Origin: Bacteroidales bacterium
GTDB lineage: Bacteria; Bacteroidota; Bacteroidia; Bacteroidales; UBA3824
DNA length: 64,000 bases
Direction: 5' to 3'
Assembly (NCBI GenBank): GCA_017541145.1
Contig: JAFXZT010000134.1
Coordinates: 27,505-91,504, forward strand
The notes under the pieces: generated by a model
Database searches by the model: none
Told to the model about the DNA's origin: nothing
What the model saw: the letters and a program-made list of their open reading frames with translations, nothing else
Shown here: piece after piece, positions 17,109 through 26,227 of the stretch
Position numbering within the stretch: the first letter of the stretch is position 1
How the letters are laid out: each line of letters starts with the position of its first letter
Position numbers and translations under genes: made by a program

Positions 17109-18482
17109 TTATTTTTTAGGAGCTACATTTTCATAAATCCAGTCAAGAGTATAATCCTCGCTTTTATCGTTTACAGCTTTCAACATCGCGTTAATCATTA
17201 CTTCGCCGTCGTTGATAAATTCACCTGTAGCGTGATTGAAATATCCGTGTTTTTCATTTTTTTCTCCTGAGCCAATTACTCCATTGTCCCTAAGAATTAC
17301 TCCATTGTCCCAAAGAATTGGAGCTACGCTGTTGTTTTTTGCTGCTTTGCAAACGTATTCTAAATAATAACGTCTGAATTGTTCAAGTTTTGAATTAGGA
17401 TCAGTATTGCGACATACATTTCCGAATTCGCCCAAATATACCGGAATATTCTTTTGGGTGTAATTGTCATAAAGCTTTTTGAATTGTGTTTTTACCATTT
17501 CTTCGTCGCTGTTGGCAGCTTTGTCTGTGCCTGTGTGCCCCCATTCCGAATATTTTACTGACAAAGTATATTCTGACGGTGCATAGAAATGTACAGCTAC
17601 CATAAGTTTGCCGGCTTCGTCGTAAGGTATTTTTAGCGATTCTACAGCCAAATCGATGTCGGTATTATAAGCCGGAATACCAAGCCATCTTGTAGCATTG
17701 TTGCCGCCTGTAGCACGAACTGTTTTAACAAACAAATTAAGCCATTCGTTGAGAACTTGATATTGTTTGCCTCCGTCGGTTCTGTTTGCTCCCCAGCCCC
17801 ATTTGCCGTCTTGAATTTCGTTTACAGCTTCAAAAATCAAGAAATCGCCTTTGTCTTTAAACTTTTCTGCAATTTGTTTCCATATCGCTTCAAATTTTGC
17901 TTTGATAGAAGTATTTGCTTCTGTAATTTTTGCTGCTTTTATGATATTAAGCCAATATTTTGACTCTGCTCCGTCATGATGGATGTTGATAATTGCGTTC
18001 AGTCCGGCATTTTCTGCGTATCCTACGATTTCATAAACGCGATTGAGCCAAGCTTCTTCAATTTTGTATTCTGGAGCTCCGCCAATATGTCCCATCCATG
18101 TTACAGGAATTCTTACAGTTTTAATTCCGGCAGCCGCTATCTTGTTGAAAGCTTCTTGAGTAGTTGCTTCGTTTCCCCAACAAGTTTCGTTAGCTACTTC
18201 GTTGGCGTGAGCGTCCAGTTGATTTCCGAGATTCCAACCAAGTCCCAACTTTTCAGACATCTTTGCCGGTGCATTTTCTACACTACAAACGTATGTTTTT
18301 CCCTCGTCTGTTGTGTTGTTGTTCGGGTTTTGATTGATGTTCTGATCTCCGTTCTGATTGCCGTTGTTCGGGTTTTGATTGTTGTTTTCGGTATTATCCG
18401 GATCCTCGTCGTCTTTGGAACACGACGAAAGCGGCAATGTGCTCAATGCAAGAGCAATCATTAAATAATTGATTTTTTTCAT
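17109..18482 (-). CDS. GH5 endoglucanase-type glycoside hydrolase, surface lipoprotein
   Basis: Residues 1-20 are a lipoprotein signal with lipobox LSSC (Cys21). The next residues, SKDDE, match the Bacteroidota lipoprotein export signal (K-D-D-E after Cys), so the enzyme is predicted on the cell surface. An Asn-rich linker (about 30-57) leads to a (beta/alpha)8 GH5 domain. It shows LGWNLGNQLDA (81-91), R124, H168-H169, the acid/base E222 in FEAVNEIQ, H298/Y300, and the nucleophile E352 in YLGEFGN. The pattern near LGWNLGN and the following RIPVTW suggests the GH5_4-like endo-beta-glucanase/xyloglucanase group. A 7-residue tandem duplication (DNGVILR/DNGVIGS, 392-405) follows the conserved Trp391. 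The gene is not in a sus-type locus. Confidence 0.9.
   Translation of the reverse strand: MKKINYLMIALALSTLPLSSCSKDDEDPDNTENNNQNPNNGNQNGDQNINQNPNNNTTDEGKTYVCSVENAPAKMSEKLGLGWNLGNQLDAHANEVANETCWGNEATTQEAFNKIAAAGIKTVRIPVTWMGHIGGAPEYKIEEAWLNRVYEIVGYAENAGLNAIINIHHDGAESKYWLNIIKAAKITEANTSIKAKFEAIWKQIAEKFKDKGDFLIFEAVNEIQDGKWGWGANRTDGGKQYQVLNEWLNLFVKTVRATGGNNATRWLGIPAYNTDIDLAVESLKIPYDEAGKLMVAVHFYAPSEYTLSVKYSEWGHTGTDKAANSDEEMVKTQFKKLYDNYTQKNIPVYLGEFGNVCRNTDPNSKLEQFRRYYLEYVCKAAKNNSVAPILWDNGVILRDNGVIGSGEKNEKHGYFNHATGEFINDGEVMINAMLKAVNDKSEDYTLDWIYENVAPKK
17275..17316. repeat. 21-bp direct duplication inside the GH5 gene
   Basis: 17275-17295 and 17296-17316 are identical except for one base (T versus A). 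In frame this adds seven residues in the loop after the active-site Trp of the GH5 domain. Confidence 0.9.
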
Positions 18483-18560
18483 GTGTTTTGTTTTTAATGT
18501 AATTGATTAAGTATTTTTGTTTTATACGAATTTATCATTATTGAAGTTTCGCATGATTAA

Positions 18561-18603
18561 AAAAAAAGCTGTTCAAACTCTTTTCAGGTTGGACAGCTTT
18601 TTT
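18561..18603 (-). terminator. Terminator of the T9SS cargo gene
   Basis: A-rich AAAAGCTGTTCAAAC (left arm) pairs with GGTTGGACAGCTTTTT (right arm), with G-U pairs. On the minus strand a T-tract follows. It separates the gene ending at 18631 from the GH5 gene starting at 18482. No consensus promoter is visible for GH5 in the remaining 80 bp. Confidence 0.65.
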
Positions 18604-18630
18604 ATAGAAAAATTTAATCTGATGAATTTT

Positions 18631-19443
18631 TTATCTCTTTTCAAACGATTCGCTTTTGCAATCGTAGTTGATAAAGTAAGTGCCTTTAGGATACGAACTT
18701 ACATTTACCGAAACTGCATTTCCCTTAGCCAGACGTTTGCCGTAGAAATCGTAAATTTCGTATTCCGTAGCTCTTGAGAACGTAATTTGTCCCGTAGTCT
18801 GACCATTGTTACCCGGTTTGAAAGTAACTTCGGGCGCAAGGTTGTTGAACGTAATTTCGTTTGAGTAGCGCGGTTTCTTTGTGCAATCTACCTGCTTGAT
18901 TCTCACCTTGTTGATACCGCTGTGAAGTGGTACTTTTACATTGTAGATATTTGTTCCCGACGTACCTTTGCCTTGTACCTGAGCCACTGTAATCCATTTT
19001 TTCCATTTGAATTGCTCAATTACGAACGGCAAACTGCCTATTTCGCCTTGAGTTGTGAATGACAATGTTCCGGTTTTGTCTAATTTTAAAGAACTTACGG
19101 TGTAAGTACTTTTTGGTTTCAAGACGTCAGCATTCAATACCTTAGGTGTACAACCCTCCTTGTGCTTTATTTCAATAGCAACGCGGTCGCCTTTCTGAAG
19201 GTGATACACTCCAAGATTTAGTTCAAATGCCGAACTGTTGATATTGTCGGTTGATATCTGCCCGTTTACTGTTACTTCATAGATACAAAAGCCTACTCCG
19301 CTTGAGGCAAACGGATTCATTATAAACAGGTTTTCTCCTTGGTAGATACCGTCAAGCTTTATTGATTTCTGTGCTTGTATTCTTGTATTAGAAATCAATA
19401 AAACTATTAATAAAATACCTATCTTTCTAATTGTCAATTTCAT
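18631..19443 (-). CDS. Secreted protein with T9SS C-terminal domain
   Basis: This 270-residue protein starts with a signal peptide (residues 1-24, ending RIQAQ). The front part (KLDGIYQGENLFIMNPFAS, about 28-46) belongs to a type I recognise as recurrent in Bacteroidota secreted proteins but without a known function. It is followed by a second all-beta module, and the end (YEIYDFYGKRLAKG..SYPKGTYFIN) is a type A T9SS sorting domain, short and lacking the usual K-rich last strand. It should be exported through the T9SS to the cell surface. It lies upstream of the GH5 lipoprotein gene on the same strand but is separated from it by a terminator. Confidence 0.75.
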   Translation of the reverse strand: MKLTIRKIGILLIVLLISNTRIQAQKSIKLDGIYQGENLFIMNPFASSGVGFCIYEVTVNGQISTDNINSSAFELNLGVYHLQKGDRVAIEIKHKEGCTPKVLNADVLKPKSTYTVSSLKLDKTGTLSFTTQGEIGSLPFVIEQFKWKKWITVAQVQGKGTSGTNIYNVKVPLHSGINKVRIKQVDCTKKPRYSNEITFNNLAPEVTFKPGNNGQTTGQITFSRATEYEIYDFYGKRLAKGNAVSVNVSSYPKGTYFINYDCKSESFEKR

Positions 19444-19567
19444 ATCAGATTGTGAAGTTTTTTTCTCGCTTGTAAAATTATAAAACTTTTCTGAAAAAAA
19501 TTAATAATATTTACGTTTTTTCTTTAATACTTCTTCTTAATATAAAATTGTGCCAAATTCTTAATTA

Positions 19568-21397
19568 TTAGATAGAATTATCAATGATTTTGAGAAGTTC
19601 GTCTACGGCAAGGCTTTCGTCGATTGCTTTTTTTACAACTTTCCCGTCTTTGTAGAGCGAGATTTTTTGTTTTCCTGCGCCTACGTAACCGAAATCTGCA
19701 TCTGCCATTTCGCCCGGTCCGTTTACGATACAACCCATGACGGCTATTTTCAAATTTTTGTATTTGGCGGTTGCCGCTTTTATTTTCTTTACTGTTTCTT
19801 GTAAGTTGTACATCGTGCGTCCGCAGCCAGGACAACTTACATATTCGTTTCCTGATATGCGAAGACGTGCTATTTGTAAGATTTGGTAGCCTAATCGTAT
19901 ATTTTTTGCAGCGTTACCGTTACTTTTTAAGCATACGCCGTCTCCAAAGCCGTCTGCGAATACGCCTGCACATTCTGCCGCCGGTGCAAATTCTTTGAAC
20001 CTTGCATCTTGTTCGCCGTCGTCGGTGCGTAGCAAAACCGCATTGTTGATATTGTTTTCTTGTAATTTGTAAAAGATATATCTCAATGCTCCGGTTTTGT
20101 TGCGGTTTTTGGACGAGGCTATTAAAGTTACTTTGTCGAGATTTTTTGTTTTCAGAGTTTCAAAATCTGTATTCTCATCGATGATAATTATTGCATCTTG
20201 TTTGTAGTCAACAAAATCTCTATCAACAAATACTTTAATTGAACCGTGCAAACTGCTTTTTGTTGCTACTTTGGATTCTCTGATTACAGAAATTACTTTT
20301 TCTTCGATATCGCTGTTGCCGGCAATTATCAAATCAGGAGTTTTGTTTTCTGATTTCAAAGTTTCCCAATTGCTTACAAGTTCCTGAAGCTCGGTTTCGT
20401 TGTCAACAATTATTGCTACGGGATTTACATTGTTAGCTAAAAAGCTGATTTGCTCTGATTTGCGTTTGGTGTAATGAAACGGATCGTAGAAAAACGGAAT
20501 TTCCGGAAGTTTTGCCGCCTCTTTCAAATAATCTCTGTAAGCTACAATTTCTTGAGCCGGAAGTATCTCTGCTTCAGGATCTTCTGTTAATGATACACGA
20601 ATTGTATCACCGATTCCGTCGTTTAGTAACGGACAAATGCCTGATGCAGATTTAATTCTGCCGTCGTTGCCTTCACCGGCTTCCGTTACGCCGAGGTGCA
20701 ATGCGTAATGCATGTTTTCGTCGTTCATGGTTTTTACCATAAGGCGGGCTGCGCGGATTGCTACTGTCGGGTTGGAAGATTTTAACGAAATGGCGATATT
20801 CTCAAATTTTTCTTGAACTGCTACTCTCAAAAATTCCATTACCGATTCTACCATTCCTTCAATTGTATCTCCGTAACGGTTTAATATTCTTTTGGCTAAC
20901 GAACCATGATTTGTTCCGATTCTTACCGCCGTGTTGTGCTCTTTGCATACTTTCAAAAAGTCTCTAAAAGTATCTTCCAAGAGTTTGCCTTCTTCTTGAA
21001 ATTCTTCTTCTGTGAGGCAAGGTAATTCGTGATGACCGAAATTTCCCGGATTTACACGTACTTTTTCTACAATTTTTGCACATTCAAATGCGATTGCGGC
21101 GTTGAAATGAACATCAGCTACCAGCGGAATTGTTACGCCTGCTGCCTGAATCTTGTCGTGAATCTCTTTTAAGGCTTTTACATCGTTCATTGTAGGCACA
21201 GTTACCCTGATGATGTCGCAATCCGTAGTCTTCGCAACGTTGATTATCTGATTTACAGTTTTGTCAACATCGTTGGTAGCGGTGTTGCACATCGTTTGGA
21301 TTTTTATCGGATTGTTGCCTCCGAGTGCTGTGTTGCCGACATTTACAACCAAGGTTTTGTTGCGGTTGTAGTTCGTAAGTGACTTTGTGTATTCCAT
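19568..21397 (-). CDS. ispG: 4-hydroxy-3-methylbut-2-enyl diphosphate synthase, long form
   Basis: IspG (GcpE) is the [4Fe-4S] enzyme of the MEP isoprenoid pathway that reductively opens MEcPP to HMBPP. The N-terminal TIM-barrel starts with NVGNTALGGNNPIKIQTMCNT written around residues 20-40, and contains ADVHF and VRVNPGNFG. The C-terminal cluster domain shows the Cys ligands in YVSCPGCGRTMYN and VMGCIVNGPGEMAD. At 609 residues it is the three-domain form with an extra central domain (about 270-500), as in plants, Chlamydiae and Bacteroidota, instead of about 370 residues. Its stop is followed upstream on the coding side by rlmI-like with only 4 bp between them, so the two are co-transcribed. 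Confidence 0.95.
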   Translation of the reverse strand: MEYTKSLTNYNRNKTLVVNVGNTALGGNNPIKIQTMCNTATNDVDKTVNQIINVAKTTDCDIIRVTVPTMNDVKALKEIHDKIQAAGVTIPLVADVHFNAAIAFECAKIVEKVRVNPGNFGHHELPCLTEEEFQEEGKLLEDTFRDFLKVCKEHNTAVRIGTNHGSLAKRILNRYGDTIEGMVESVMEFLRVAVQEKFENIAISLKSSNPTVAIRAARLMVKTMNDENMHYALHLGVTEAGEGNDGRIKSASGICPLLNDGIGDTIRVSLTEDPEAEILPAQEIVAYRDYLKEAAKLPEIPFFYDPFHYTKRKSEQISFLANNVNPVAIIVDNETELQELVSNWETLKSENKTPDLIIAGNSDIEEKVISVIRESKVATKSSLHGSIKVFVDRDFVDYKQDAIIIIDENTDFETLKTKNLDKVTLIASSKNRNKTGALRYIFYKLQENNINNAVLLRTDDGEQDARFKEFAPAAECAGVFADGFGDGVCLKSNGNAAKNIRLGYQILQIARLRISGNEYVSCPGCGRTMYNLQETVKKIKAATAKYKNLKIAVMGCIVNGPGEMADADFGYVGAGKQKISLYKDGKVVKKAIDESLAVDELLKIIDNSI

Positions 21398-21401
21398 TTC
21401 C

Positions 21402-22598
21402 TTATTCTACAAAAAGTACCAATCCTTTCAAGTATTCGCCTTCCGGGTGATAAATCGAAATCGGATGGTCGTTCGGCTGTGTCAGCTGATGAAGAATTCT
21501 GATTTTTCTGTTTGCCTGTATCGACGCTTCCATTACTGCCATTCTGAATGTCTGTTTGTCGATGGCTTGAGAGCATGAAAATGTAAACAAAAGCGAATTA
21601 GGCGCGATTTTTTCCATTGCACTGCGGTTGATTCTTGTATAACCTTTTACAGCTTGATTTACTACGTTGGCATGTTTTGCAAAAGCAGGCGGGTCGAGTA
21701 CGATAAGGTCGTATTTGTTTTTCTCCATTTTGTCAAGAAAATCAAAAGCGTCTACTGCCAATGCTTCGTGATTATCTTTGTAACCGTTTAGTTCGCCGTT
21801 TTTCTTGGTGAGGTCGATTGCAATTTGAGATGCGTCAACCGAAGTTACACTCTTTGCTCCGCCTTTGAGACTCGCGATTGAAAAGCCGCCGGTATAACAA
21901 AACATGTTCAAAACTGTTTTGCCTTTGGAATATTGTTTCAACAAATCGCGGTTTTCTCTTTGGTCGATAAAATATCCGGTTTTTTGTCCTTCTACTACAT
22001 TAACATAGAATTTCAGACCGTGTTCTGTTACAACTTTTTCTTCCTCGTTGCCGAAAAGAAATTTGTTTTCTACTTTCAGACCTTCTGATTTAGGCAATGT
22101 TTTGTCTGATTTGTCGTAAATTGTTGTAACCTTGTCGCCGAGAATTTCTCTGAAAATATCTGCAAACATCGGTTCCAAGTTCCACATCCCGCGGCTGTGA
22201 GCCTGAAATACAACAATTCCGTTGTAATAATCACAGATAAATCCCGGAAATCCGTCGCCTTCGCCGTGAATGATTCTGCATACGTTGGTTTCGGGATTGT
22301 CGAAATAGCCCAATACTTTTCTTACGTCGATTGCATTTTGTATTTTTGATTTCCAGAATGCTCTGTCGGGCGTAATTTGCTCAAAAGCGTAAAGTCGTAC
22401 CGAGATGGAGCCGATTTTTTGATAATGTCCCAAGCCGAGAAACTTGTTGGAATTGTCATAAACCACTACATCTTCGCCGTCGATGGCGTTTCCGATTATA
22501 TTTTTGATTGCTCCTGAAAATATCCACGGATGAAGTCTTAATACCGAACGTTCTTTGCCGGATTTCAGGATTACTTTTGGTAAATTGTATTCTTGCAT
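21402..22598 (-). CDS. Class I SAM-dependent rRNA (cytosine-C5) methyltransferase, RlmI-like
   Basis: The N-terminal PUA-type RNA-binding domain (about residues 1-90; LRLHPWIFSGAI, GLGHYQK) is followed by a Rossmann methyltransferase domain. Motif I is VLNMFCYTGGFSI, motif IV LIVLDPPAFAKH, and the catalytic Cys is in LFTFSCSQAI. This is the RlmI/YccW architecture, which methylates C1962 of 23S rRNA. The length of 398 residues is normal. It precedes ispG by 4 bp on the minus strand, and a run of AT-rich sequence upstream holds only a degenerate TATCTTTA -7 box. Exact target nucleotide in this organism is inferred from family only. Confidence 0.88.
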   Translation of the reverse strand: MQEYNLPKVILKSGKERSVLRLHPWIFSGAIKNIIGNAIDGEDVVVYDNSNKFLGLGHYQKIGSISVRLYAFEQITPDRAFWKSKIQNAIDVRKVLGYFDNPETNVCRIIHGEGDGFPGFICDYYNGIVVFQAHSRGMWNLEPMFADIFREILGDKVTTIYDKSDKTLPKSEGLKVENKFLFGNEEEKVVTEHGLKFYVNVVEGQKTGYFIDQRENRDLLKQYSKGKTVLNMFCYTGGFSIASLKGGAKSVTSVDASQIAIDLTKKNGELNGYKDNHEALAVDAFDFLDKMEKNKYDLIVLDPPAFAKHANVVNQAVKGYTRINRSAMEKIAPNSLLFTFSCSQAIDKQTFRMAVMEASIQANRKIRILHQLTQPNDHPISIYHPEGEYLKGLVLFVE

Positions 22599-22675
22599 TT
22601 TGTTTTTTTGATTTTCTTAGTTTTTGGATTTGTAAAGATAATAAAATTAACGGAAATAGGAGTTAACAAATATTA

Positions 22676-23326
22676 TTAATCTCTTAATTTCCGGGCTACG
22701 GTAAGTCCGTCGCGTATTGGTACAAGTACATTGTCCACACGGTCGTCGTTTTGTACGATGTCGTTTAGCTCGATTATACCTTTTGTATAGGCATCATTTT
22801 CTTTGGGTTGACTTATTACTTTATCGTACCACAAAACATTGTCGATTAGGATATAACCTCCAACTTTTATTTTCGGAAAAACATTTTCATAATATTCCGG
22901 ATATTGTCTTTTGTCGCCGTCGATAAAAGCCATGTCGAATTTGATATCGAGATTTTTTACAATTTCAGCACCGTCGCCGATATGGAGTTGTACTTTGTCG
23001 GAGATTCCGGCTTTACTAAAAAATGTCAACAACGGCTCTTCCAATTCGTCTTTTACTTCTATGGTGTGAAGTTTGCCGCCTTGTTTCAGACCTTTGGCGA
23101 GACAGTATGCCGAATAGCCGGTAAATGTTCCGATTTCCAAGATATATTCCGGATTTATCATTCTGCTGAACATCTCAAGGAGTTTGCCTTGTACAGGTCC
23201 TGACAATTGACGCGGCATTGTAGTGGTGAGATTGGTTTTGCGTCTCAATTGTCTCAAAACATCGTCTTCGGCTGTGGTGTGATTTTCTACATACAGCTCG
23301 ATGTCTTCCATTAATAAGTTTTCCAT
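22676..23326 (-). CDS. SAM-dependent O-methyltransferase (COMT-like, class I)
   Basis: The protein has 216 residues, typical of the cation-dependent catechol O-methyltransferase-like family. Visible motifs are the SAM-binding ILEIGTFTGYSAYCLAKGL, the acidic residue of HTIEVKDE, the metal-binding FIDGDKRQY (with nearby ILIDNVLW) and the C-terminal ARKLRD. Bacterial members methylate small phenolic or other soluble acceptors; the substrate here is unknown. It is monocistronic, 75 bp upstream of rlmI-like on the same strand and separated from tRNA-Glu by a terminator. An in-frame Met at residue 6 is an alternative start. Confidence 0.88.
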   Translation of the reverse strand: MENLLMEDIELYVENHTTAEDDVLRQLRRKTNLTTTMPRQLSGPVQGKLLEMFSRMINPEYILEIGTFTGYSAYCLAKGLKQGGKLHTIEVKDELEEPLLTFFSKAGISDKVQLHIGDGAEIVKNLDIKFDMAFIDGDKRQYPEYYENVFPKIKVGGYILIDNVLWYDKVISQPKENDAYTKGIIELNDIVQNDDRVDNVLVPIRDGLTVARKLRD

Positions 23327-23366
23327 AGAAAAGCTTTTTTGTATTTGTAGAACTACTGAAATAAAA

Positions 23367-23398
23367 AAAGGTTGAAGTCTTTTGTAACTTCAACCTTT
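23367..23398 (-). terminator. Terminator of tRNA-Glu
   Basis: AAAGGTTGAAGT at 23367-23378 pairs perfectly with ACTTCAACCTTT at 23387-23398. The preceding A-tract is a T-tract on the minus strand. Confidence 0.85.
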
Positions 23399-23399
23399 G

Positions 23400-23471
23400 T
23401 AGTCCCTACGGGAATCGAACCCGTGTTACAAGAATGAAAATCTTGCGTCCTAGCCTCTAGACGAAAGGACC
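23400..23471 (-). tRNA. tRNA-Glu (anticodon TTC)
   Basis: The minus strand folds as a cloverleaf. The 5' acceptor strand GGTCCTT pairs with AGGGACT, the D arm starts TCGTCTAGAGGC, and the anticodon stem CAAGA/TCTTG holds the loop TTTTCAT (anticodon at 23436-23438). The T arm is CGGGTTCGATTCCCG. The D arm and general layout match bacterial tRNA-Glu. The terminal CCA is not encoded. It has a promoter at 23512-23542 and a strong terminator, so it is a single-gene unit. Confidence 0.97.
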
Positions 23472-23511
23472 ATCTTTCGTGTTGTCAATTGTTTTTCTTA
23501 TTTTGACGATG

Positions 23512-23542
23512 CAAAGGTATGGCGAATTTTTGAATCCTCCAA
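23512..23542 (-). promoter_or_regulatory. Promoter of tRNA-Glu
   Basis: On the minus strand, TTG (23542-23540), a 20-nt spacer and TACCTTTG (23519-23512) match the Bacteroidota consensus, about 40 bp upstream of the tRNA. Confidence 0.75.
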
Positions 23543-23550
23543 ATTTTTTC

Positions 23551-26148
23551 TCAATTTTTTTGCATCTCTTTACAAAGTTCTTTGTAATTGTCTGATAAAT
23601 AAAATCCTATAAGAGCATTTAATCGCATCGAAAAATCGTAATTTGACGGTTTTTGGTCCGCAGTTTTGCTATTTGCGAGTTCTATTACCGAATTATCCTT
23701 GCAAAATTCTATGCCGCCGTTGATATATTTGTCGTTGTCGATGATTCCTTTTACGGCATAAACGATGTTTTGATTCATCACGAGGCCTATTCGGTCGGTA
23801 ATTATTGTTGTTAACAACGATAATGCCCAATATTCTTTTTCGCTGAGGTTTTCTATTTTGGGTGTTCCTTTGTATTCTATCGCTTTCATTGTTTGTTTTA
23901 ACATCTTGGCAGCCGAATTGGTATCCTCGATGTCAAAATTGTAATATCCGGCGTTTTCGGTAAGCAATTCGCTGAATTTCATCAATTTGTTGTAATTCCG
24001 TGCATCGTTTTTCAAGAATTCGGGATTTTGTACAAATTGTTTTATTATATCGGTGCTTATAATTCCTACGTTGGCAAAATTTCTCCATTGTCCGTGACTC
24101 GAGAGTTTGGATATTCCGGTTTTCAAACTTGCAAATTCTTTTCCCAATACGAATATCATTTCTGATAAGTTCATATAGTTAGCACTGTCTGTATCAAGGA
24201 GTTCGCCATCGAGAATTATATATTTTGTTTCGCCGTCGTCGTTGGATATTACGCCTTGATTTCGATTGAATATTACGTAGACTTCTACTTCGGGCATTTC
24301 AAAAAAATCGCGGCAGGTTTCTACGAGCGAATTTAGTTGCGAATAGTTTTCTTCCGTTACTTTTTGAGCGTGTTCTTTTATGGTGCTCAATGTTTTGTCC
24401 GGCTGTATTTTCGCAATCCAATCATTCAAATCTCTGTATGCTTTTCCGCGTTGCGTACTTTCTGTAAAAAGTTTGGTAGATAGTTTTGAATATTTGGTTT
24501 TGAATGTGTATTCGCTTTCGTAAGTAAAATTGTTGAAATTTTGTGCGCTGTACAATCCTTCGAGATTCGAAATGCGTTTCTTTAAATCTTCGTCGGTTGT
24601 TACTTTTTGAAGATTTGTAATATTTTTCTTAATCAACGGTTTTTCTATCGCGAGAAGTTGCGCATATTTCTGTTTGTCTTTTTCTGATTCCGATGCCTTG
24701 CTAAGTTCTTCTATCGCTGCAACATATAACGCTGCTCCGTTGTAAGGCATTTCCGGAGTAGTGTCGTACATCGGGCGGAGTTTTACAGTTGTTTGGTCAG
24801 AAATTATATCAAGAGCATCTTTTGCAAGTTTCATGCTTGATGTTTTGTCGCCAAGAATATTCAATTTTTTTGCAATCGAAATTTCTATAAATGCGCGGTT
24901 GTTGTTGTCGTCGTCAAGTTTAAAATATTTTTCTTTCAACATCAACATCGTTTCTTTGAACGAATTGATATCCGAAAGTCGGTTTTTGGCTCTTGATATT
25001 ACATATATAAGTGTGATGATTTCTTTGGCACTGAAATTAAAGTCAGATAAAAATTCCTTGATTCGTTTCTCGAAATCAGTTACCGAAAACAGCGAGTTTG
25101 CGCTGTCCATCAATTCTTTTGCTGTAGTTTCATCAATATTATCTTCAGATATTTGACTGCTGAATTTCAAAACTTTTGCTGCAAAATTGTTGAACGGACA
25201 ATTGGTAACCTTTGCAAATGTTTCCAACCATTTGGCTGCATTTACTTTGTCCTCGTTTTTTTCAGCGTGATTGAAATTGGCAATTGCAAATTTTTTTATC
25301 TTTTCGTTTTGTTCGAGATTGTTTAAATCTTGAATTTCATCAAACAAAAAGTCATTATCGCGATTTGTAACCCATTTTGTAACTCCGCATTGTACATCGT
25401 CGCGACCTATACGACTTGTAACTTTGAGTTTTTCAGCACTTAACGTTTCTATATACTTTTCTTGTTGGTTTTTATCTGTTACAAATAAATATGCCCCGAA
25501 GGTAGTCAATAAATAAAAACTTTGGTCTGCTTCGCTTGTTTGAGCGTTAGATTTTGACTGTTCTATCTTGTAGATGTCCAATTTCGCCATTATTTCTTCG
25601 CCGTCTTCAAGATGTTTTGCCAAAATAGCAGCTATTCCGGGATTTTGAGTGTAGTAATATCTGTTGAATCCTTTTACAGTTTTTCTGATATCTTCGGGAT
25701 AGAGATTTAGTATATAATTTTCAGTAAAAGTATAAATCTGTTCGTTTTTCCCGGACGATAAAAATTCCGAAATTTTGTTTTCGCTGTAATTTGCGTTTTC
25801 AATTTCTTTTACGGGAATTATATTCATGTAAAGATGGAAATCGAACATCGTGAAAATTATAGTTTTTTTCATAAGGCCGAGTCCGATTGGAGAAAATGGC
25901 AACGAAAAGATGTCATCGCCGAAAGTTTCCGATTCGGTTTTAATTTTGAGATCATCTGCGAGAAACTTTTTGAAATCTTCAGCAAATTGTTTCAAGTCGA
26001 AAACTTCGGGCACGGGAAATACCATCGCATTGTTAATAAGACTAGCTTTGATATTGCAATATTTTGGGTCTTCGTTTGTTTCGCCGTTTATCAAACTGCT
26101 TAGAATACTTTGTTTAATTGATATGTGAGCTACATTCAGGTTTTTCAT
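23551..26148 (-). CDS. Large protein with degenerate M48-peptidase-like C-terminal region
   Basis: No signal peptide or clear membrane helix is seen in these 865 residues, so it is probably cytoplasmic. Residues 1-330 form an alpha/beta region without a family I know. Residues about 330-600 are helical and could contain tetratricopeptide-like pairs. From about 618 the order of motifs follows M48 metallopeptidases: a strand ending VYVIFNRNQG, then KYIILDGELLDTDS, then MNLSEMIFVLGKEFASL (662-674), and TDRIGLVMNQN (784-794), which resembles the ADRAGLL motif. The HExxH zinc site is missing: H is replaced by K670 and E-F-A-S follows. It is therefore predicted to be a non-catalytic relative. It is alone on its strand between the tRNA and a SiaC-like gene. 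Confidence 0.65.
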   Translation of the reverse strand: MKNLNVAHISIKQSILSSLINGETNEDPKYCNIKASLINNAMVFPVPEVFDLKQFAEDFKKFLADDLKIKTESETFGDDIFSLPFSPIGLGLMKKTIIFTMFDFHLYMNIIPVKEIENANYSENKISEFLSSGKNEQIYTFTENYILNLYPEDIRKTVKGFNRYYYTQNPGIAAILAKHLEDGEEIMAKLDIYKIEQSKSNAQTSEADQSFYLLTTFGAYLFVTDKNQQEKYIETLSAEKLKVTSRIGRDDVQCGVTKWVTNRDNDFLFDEIQDLNNLEQNEKIKKFAIANFNHAEKNEDKVNAAKWLETFAKVTNCPFNNFAAKVLKFSSQISEDNIDETTAKELMDSANSLFSVTDFEKRIKEFLSDFNFSAKEIITLIYVISRAKNRLSDINSFKETMLMLKEKYFKLDDDNNNRAFIEISIAKKLNILGDKTSSMKLAKDALDIISDQTTVKLRPMYDTTPEMPYNGAALYVAAIEELSKASESEKDKQKYAQLLAIEKPLIKKNITNLQKVTTDEDLKKRISNLEGLYSAQNFNNFTYESEYTFKTKYSKLSTKLFTESTQRGKAYRDLNDWIAKIQPDKTLSTIKEHAQKVTEENYSQLNSLVETCRDFFEMPEVEVYVIFNRNQGVISNDDGETKYIILDGELLDTDSANYMNLSEMIFVLGKEFASLKTGISKLSSHGQWRNFANVGIISTDIIKQFVQNPEFLKNDARNYNKLMKFSELLTENAGYYNFDIEDTNSAAKMLKQTMKAIEYKGTPKIENLSEKEYWALSLLTTIITDRIGLVMNQNIVYAVKGIIDNDKYINGGIEFCKDNSVIELANSKTADQKPSNYDFSMRLNALIGFYLSDNYKELCKEMQKN

Positions 26149-26227
26149 AGTAGTTATTTAATTTTTTTGTGCCGAAAGGTAATAAATTTTTTGTATTAAT
26201 TGTAAAAATGATGTTCTTATTTTTTTT

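Noticed and set aside
23400..23471. tRNA gene as an attachment site for a genomic island
   Set aside because: No partial copy of the tRNA 3' end and no integrase gene are visible in the flanks.
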